A DNA stretch of 6,521 nt, from NCBI GenBank assembly GCA_016288255.1, contig JAEEYS010000183.1, positions 1 through 6,521 on the forward strand, written 5' to 3'. The notes beneath the pieces are model-generated. The model saw only the letters and a list, made by a program, of their open reading frames with translations, did no database searches and was not told the DNA's origin. This DNA is from Bacillota bacterium. Lineage in GTDB: Bacteria; Bacillota; Tb-RUG-66. Both the position numbers and the translations under genes were made by a program. This document shows positions 4,989 through 6,521 of this stretch, piece by piece; positions within the stretch are counted from its first letter, which is position 1, and each line of letters begins with the position of its first letter.

Positions 4989-5606
4989 ATGATACTCAAG
5001 GGAACGGAAGATTTAAGGGTCATCAAAACGATTGAAGGGATCAAAGCCGCTTTTGGGGAACTGATCTGTAAAAAAGACTACGAAAAGATCACAGTAAAAG
5101 AACTTTGCGATATTGCGAGGATCAACAAAAAAACCTTTTATCACTATTATGAAACACTGGATGATTTACTTGCCGAAATGCAGACGGAGCTATCCTCCGG
5201 TTATATTGACAGAATCAAAAACTATTCTTTGCCCGAAGAGCTTGACAAAGTAAACCGCGCGTTTTTTGTTTATTCATCCGAGCAGGGGCCTGCGTATGAA
5301 AAGATCACATGCAGCGGGACCTATCATTCTATTCGGGACAAGATGGTTGTAGAGGTCAATGACGCCGGATGGGGGAAATCAAAAAAATACCGGGCCTTGA
5401 GCGACTATGAAAAAAATCTGTTGATGGAGTTTATCAACAATGCTGTCCTTAGTGCATACAGACAGTGGGTAGAGGACGGAAAAAGGCTGCCGATAGAGGA
5501 TGTGATCGAAATGACCAACCGTATGGTCCTCGGCGGCGTAAACGGATTTTTAAAAAATGAAAAAGAAACGGATGAAACAAGAAAATCAGGGGCATGCGTT
5601 TTCTGA
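4989..5606 (+). CDS. TetR/AcrR-family transcriptional regulator
   Basis: This 205-residue dimeric repressor type has an N-terminal helix-turn-helix and an all-helical effector/dimer domain. Residues 10-62 are the DNA-binding part: 'KTIEGIKAAFGELICKKDYEKITVKELCDIARINKKTFYHYYETLDDLL', with the recognition helix around 'NKKTFYHYY' (47-54). Residues 65-190 form the variable C-terminal domain; 'MEFINNAVLSAYRQWVEDGKRLPIEDVIEMTNRMVLGGVNGFLK' (146-189) resembles the last helices of the TetR_C group found in DhaS-like regulators. The ligand is unknown. AGAAAGGA (4973-4980) lies eight bases before the ATG. It is first in an apparent operon with a flavodoxin and a DUF4405-type protein, and a 26-bp palindrome covers its promoter, so autorepression and control of those redox genes is the natural inference. 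The last residues, 'RKSGACVF', are an unstructured tail. Confidence 0.9.
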   Translation: MILKGTEDLRVIKTIEGIKAAFGELICKKDYEKITVKELCDIARINKKTFYHYYETLDDLLAEMQTELSSGYIDRIKNYSLPEELDKVNRAFFVYSSEQGPAYEKITCSGTYHSIRDKMVVEVNDAGWGKSKKYRALSDYEKNLLMEFINNAVLSAYRQWVEDGKRLPIEDVIEMTNRMVLGGVNGFLKNEKETDETRKSGACVF

Positions 5607-5624
5607 AAAAGCAGGGGGATACAT

Positions 5625-5709
5625 GGCTTTTTTAGGGTGATGGAAGGGCCGCTTCGAAAGCAAACAGCATAAAAAAAGCCCTAAACCGCCGGACAGAGAA
5701 CTCCGGCGG
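5625..5709 (+). other. Hairpin-rich spacer between TetR and flavodoxin genes
   Basis: CCGCCGGA (5686-5693) pairs with TCCGGCGG (5702-5709), a perfect GC-rich 8-bp stem with an eight-base loop. It ends five bases before the flavodoxin ribosome binding site, with no T-run after it. Upstream, GGCTTTTTT (5625-5633) can pair with AAAAAAGCC (5672-5680), while the overlapping TTTAGGG (5631-5637) can pair with CCCTAAA (5679-5685). The two pairings share bases on both sides and so exclude each other. The GC stem may protect or cleave the mRNA or tune translation, separating regulator from target expression levels. Confidence 0.45.
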
Positions 5710-5726
5710 GAGAAAAGGAGGAAATA

Positions 5727-6440
5727 ATGATGAAAATCAAAAAATGCATTGCATTATTGTTATGTCTGACGCTTATCTTTGCCCTTTTTGGGTGCAGCAG
5801 CCGAGAAAACGGGCAGACAGAGACGCAGACAGATGAGGAACAAGAAGGAAATACACAGGAAACAACGGAACCGTCTGACGATGGATCATCGGGAGAACAG
5901 ACTTCGGACGGGAACGATACTTTGGTGATCTTTTTTTCCCGCACCGGGGAACAATATCGTGTGGGTGTGATCGACAAGGGCAATACGGCGATCGTTGCGG
6001 AAATGATCGCCGATGCGGTCGGCGCGGATACATTTGAGATCGTTTCGGCAGATGACCACTATCCCATGACTTATACGGAATTGACGGAAGTGGCAAAGCA
6101 GGAACAAAATGACAACGCGCGTCCTGCTTATACCGGGGAGGTGCCGGATCTATCCCGTTATAAAACGATCTTTATCGGCGCTCCTGTATGGTGGGGCGAC
6201 TGGCCGATGATCCTGTATACTTTTTTTGAAAACAACAATGACGGACTTTCCGGAAAAACACTGATCCCGTTTTCTACCCATGAGGGCAGCGGCCTTTCCG
6301 GCTTTGACAAAAAGCTTGCCGCGGCAGTGCCGAACAGCAAGGTGCTGACAGGGCTCGCTATTCGCGGCGAGGATTGTCAAAAAGACCAAAGCGGTGTAAA
6401 AACAGCGGTAGATAGCTGGATCGCCGGACTGGAATATTGA
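5727..6440 (+). CDS. Lipoprotein flavodoxin (Flavodoxin_4-like)
   Basis: This is a 237-residue surface-anchored FMN electron carrier. Residues 1-23 are a lipoprotein signal: basic 'MMKIKK', a hydrophobic core, and lipobox L20-F-G-C23 (Phe at -2 is less usual), so Cys23 should be lipidated. Residues 24-63 are a Glu/Thr/Ser/Gly-rich linker. The flavodoxin domain runs from 64 to 237. It has 'DTLVIFFSRTGEQY' (S71, R72, T73, G74; FMN phosphate loop), a long insertion, then G85-N-T87, 'IVAEMIADAVGADTFEI', 'YKTIFIGAPVWWGDWP' with W155-W156 for flavin stacking, and 'IPFSTHEGSGLSGF'. AAGGAGG (5715-5721) precedes two consecutive ATGs (5727 and 5730) at five and eight bases; either may be used. It lies 120 bases after TetR and 28 before the next gene. 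Being exported, it cannot serve cytosolic ferredoxin-like roles; the redox partner is unknown. Confidence 0.9.
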   Translation: MMKIKKCIALLLCLTLIFALFGCSSRENGQTETQTDEEQEGNTQETTEPSDDGSSGEQTSDGNDTLVIFFSRTGEQYRVGVIDKGNTAIVAEMIADAVGADTFEIVSADDHYPMTYTELTEVAKQEQNDNARPAYTGEVPDLSRYKTIFIGAPVWWGDWPMILYTFFENNNDGLSGKTLIPFSTHEGSGLSGFDKKLAAAVPNSKVLTGLAIRGEDCQKDQSGVKTAVDSWIAGLEY

Positions 6441-6468
6441 TAGTTTGTCGGAAAGGAGGCGGCAGCGT

Positions 6469-6521
6469 ATGAAAAAACAAAGCAGAATGATCGTAGACAG
6501 TTCCATGACGGTGCTGCTGCC
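6469..6521 (+). CDS. Start of a probable DUF4405-type membrane protein, cut by the window end
   Basis: Only 17 complete codons are present: 'MKKQSRMIVDSSMTVLL', with the eighteenth beginning CC. AAAGGAGG (6452-6459) lies nine bases before the ATG and the gene starts 28 bases after the flavodoxin stop, so it is in the same operon. The opening, 'Met-Lys-Lys ... Ile-Val-Asp ... Met-Thr-Val-Leu-Leu', matches my memory of the N-termini of DUF4405 membrane proteins, which often neighbour flavodoxin genes in Clostridia. A start this short cannot prove the family. The ATG at 6487 lacks its own ribosome binding site. Confidence 0.6.
   Translation, partial: MKKQSRMIVDSSMTVLL

Noticed and set aside
5686..5709. 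Terminator between the TetR and flavodoxin genes
   Set aside because: The stem is strong, but it is followed by GAGAAAAGGAGG, not a T-run, so it does not meet the intrinsic terminator pattern.

Overview
The window looks like chromosomal DNA from an anaerobic, endospore-forming Firmicute of the class Clostridia. The evidence is a clear sporulation sigma factor SigG, a YlmC/YmxH sporulation protein beside it, an ATP-dependent PEP carboxykinase of bacterial type, strong AGGAGG-type ribosome binding sites, and lysine-, glutamate- and isoleucine-rich proteins of low to moderate GC. I cannot name the genus from sequence alone. No tRNA, rRNA, CRISPR array, insertion sequence or phage gene is visible.

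Layout. (1) 1-878: a GNAT acetyltransferase on the minus strand, ending at a strong, potentially bidirectional terminator (7-44). It is divergent from the next block, and the 286-base divergent spacer holds its putative -10 box and a sigma-F-type promoter facing the other way. (2) 879-2165: sigG, then a ylmC/ymxH-family gene, closed by a strong terminator (2116-2164). A sigma-F-like promoter in front of sigG and a weaker sigma-G-like promoter in front of ylmC fit forespore expression. The usual upstream neighbours spoIIGA and sigE are missing. (3) 2166-4730: a very good housekeeping promoter (2288-2316) drives a structured leader of about 217 bases, then a 108-residue protein with a TetR-like helix-turn-helix and no proper ligand-binding domain, then pckA. 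No terminator is visible between these two genes. pckA ends with a structured 3' region of three consecutive stem-loops, the last being the terminator. (4) 4731-6521: a possible small ORF (4760-4939), then a TetR-family regulator behind a sigma-A promoter whose -10 box and start point lie inside a 26-bp near-perfect palindrome. A hairpin-rich spacer follows, then a lipoprotein flavodoxin, then the first 17 codons of a likely DUF4405-type membrane protein cut by the window edge.

How the genes work together. Block 2 is part of the forespore programme. Block 3 is central metabolism (oxaloacetate/PEP interconversion), with a possible private regulator in front of it. Block 4 reads as a self-regulated redox operon: the TetR protein probably represses its own promoter and thereby a surface-anchored FMN protein and a membrane partner. 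The less ordinary parts are the structured leader with the truncated HTH protein before pckA, the operator architecture of the TetR gene, the alternative-pairing hairpins before the flavodoxin gene, and the multi-hairpin pckA 3' region. The two longest stretches without a well-supported gene are 2060-2538 (terminator, promoter, leader) and 4580-4988 (structured 3' UTR, terminator, doubtful small ORF, promoter and operator).
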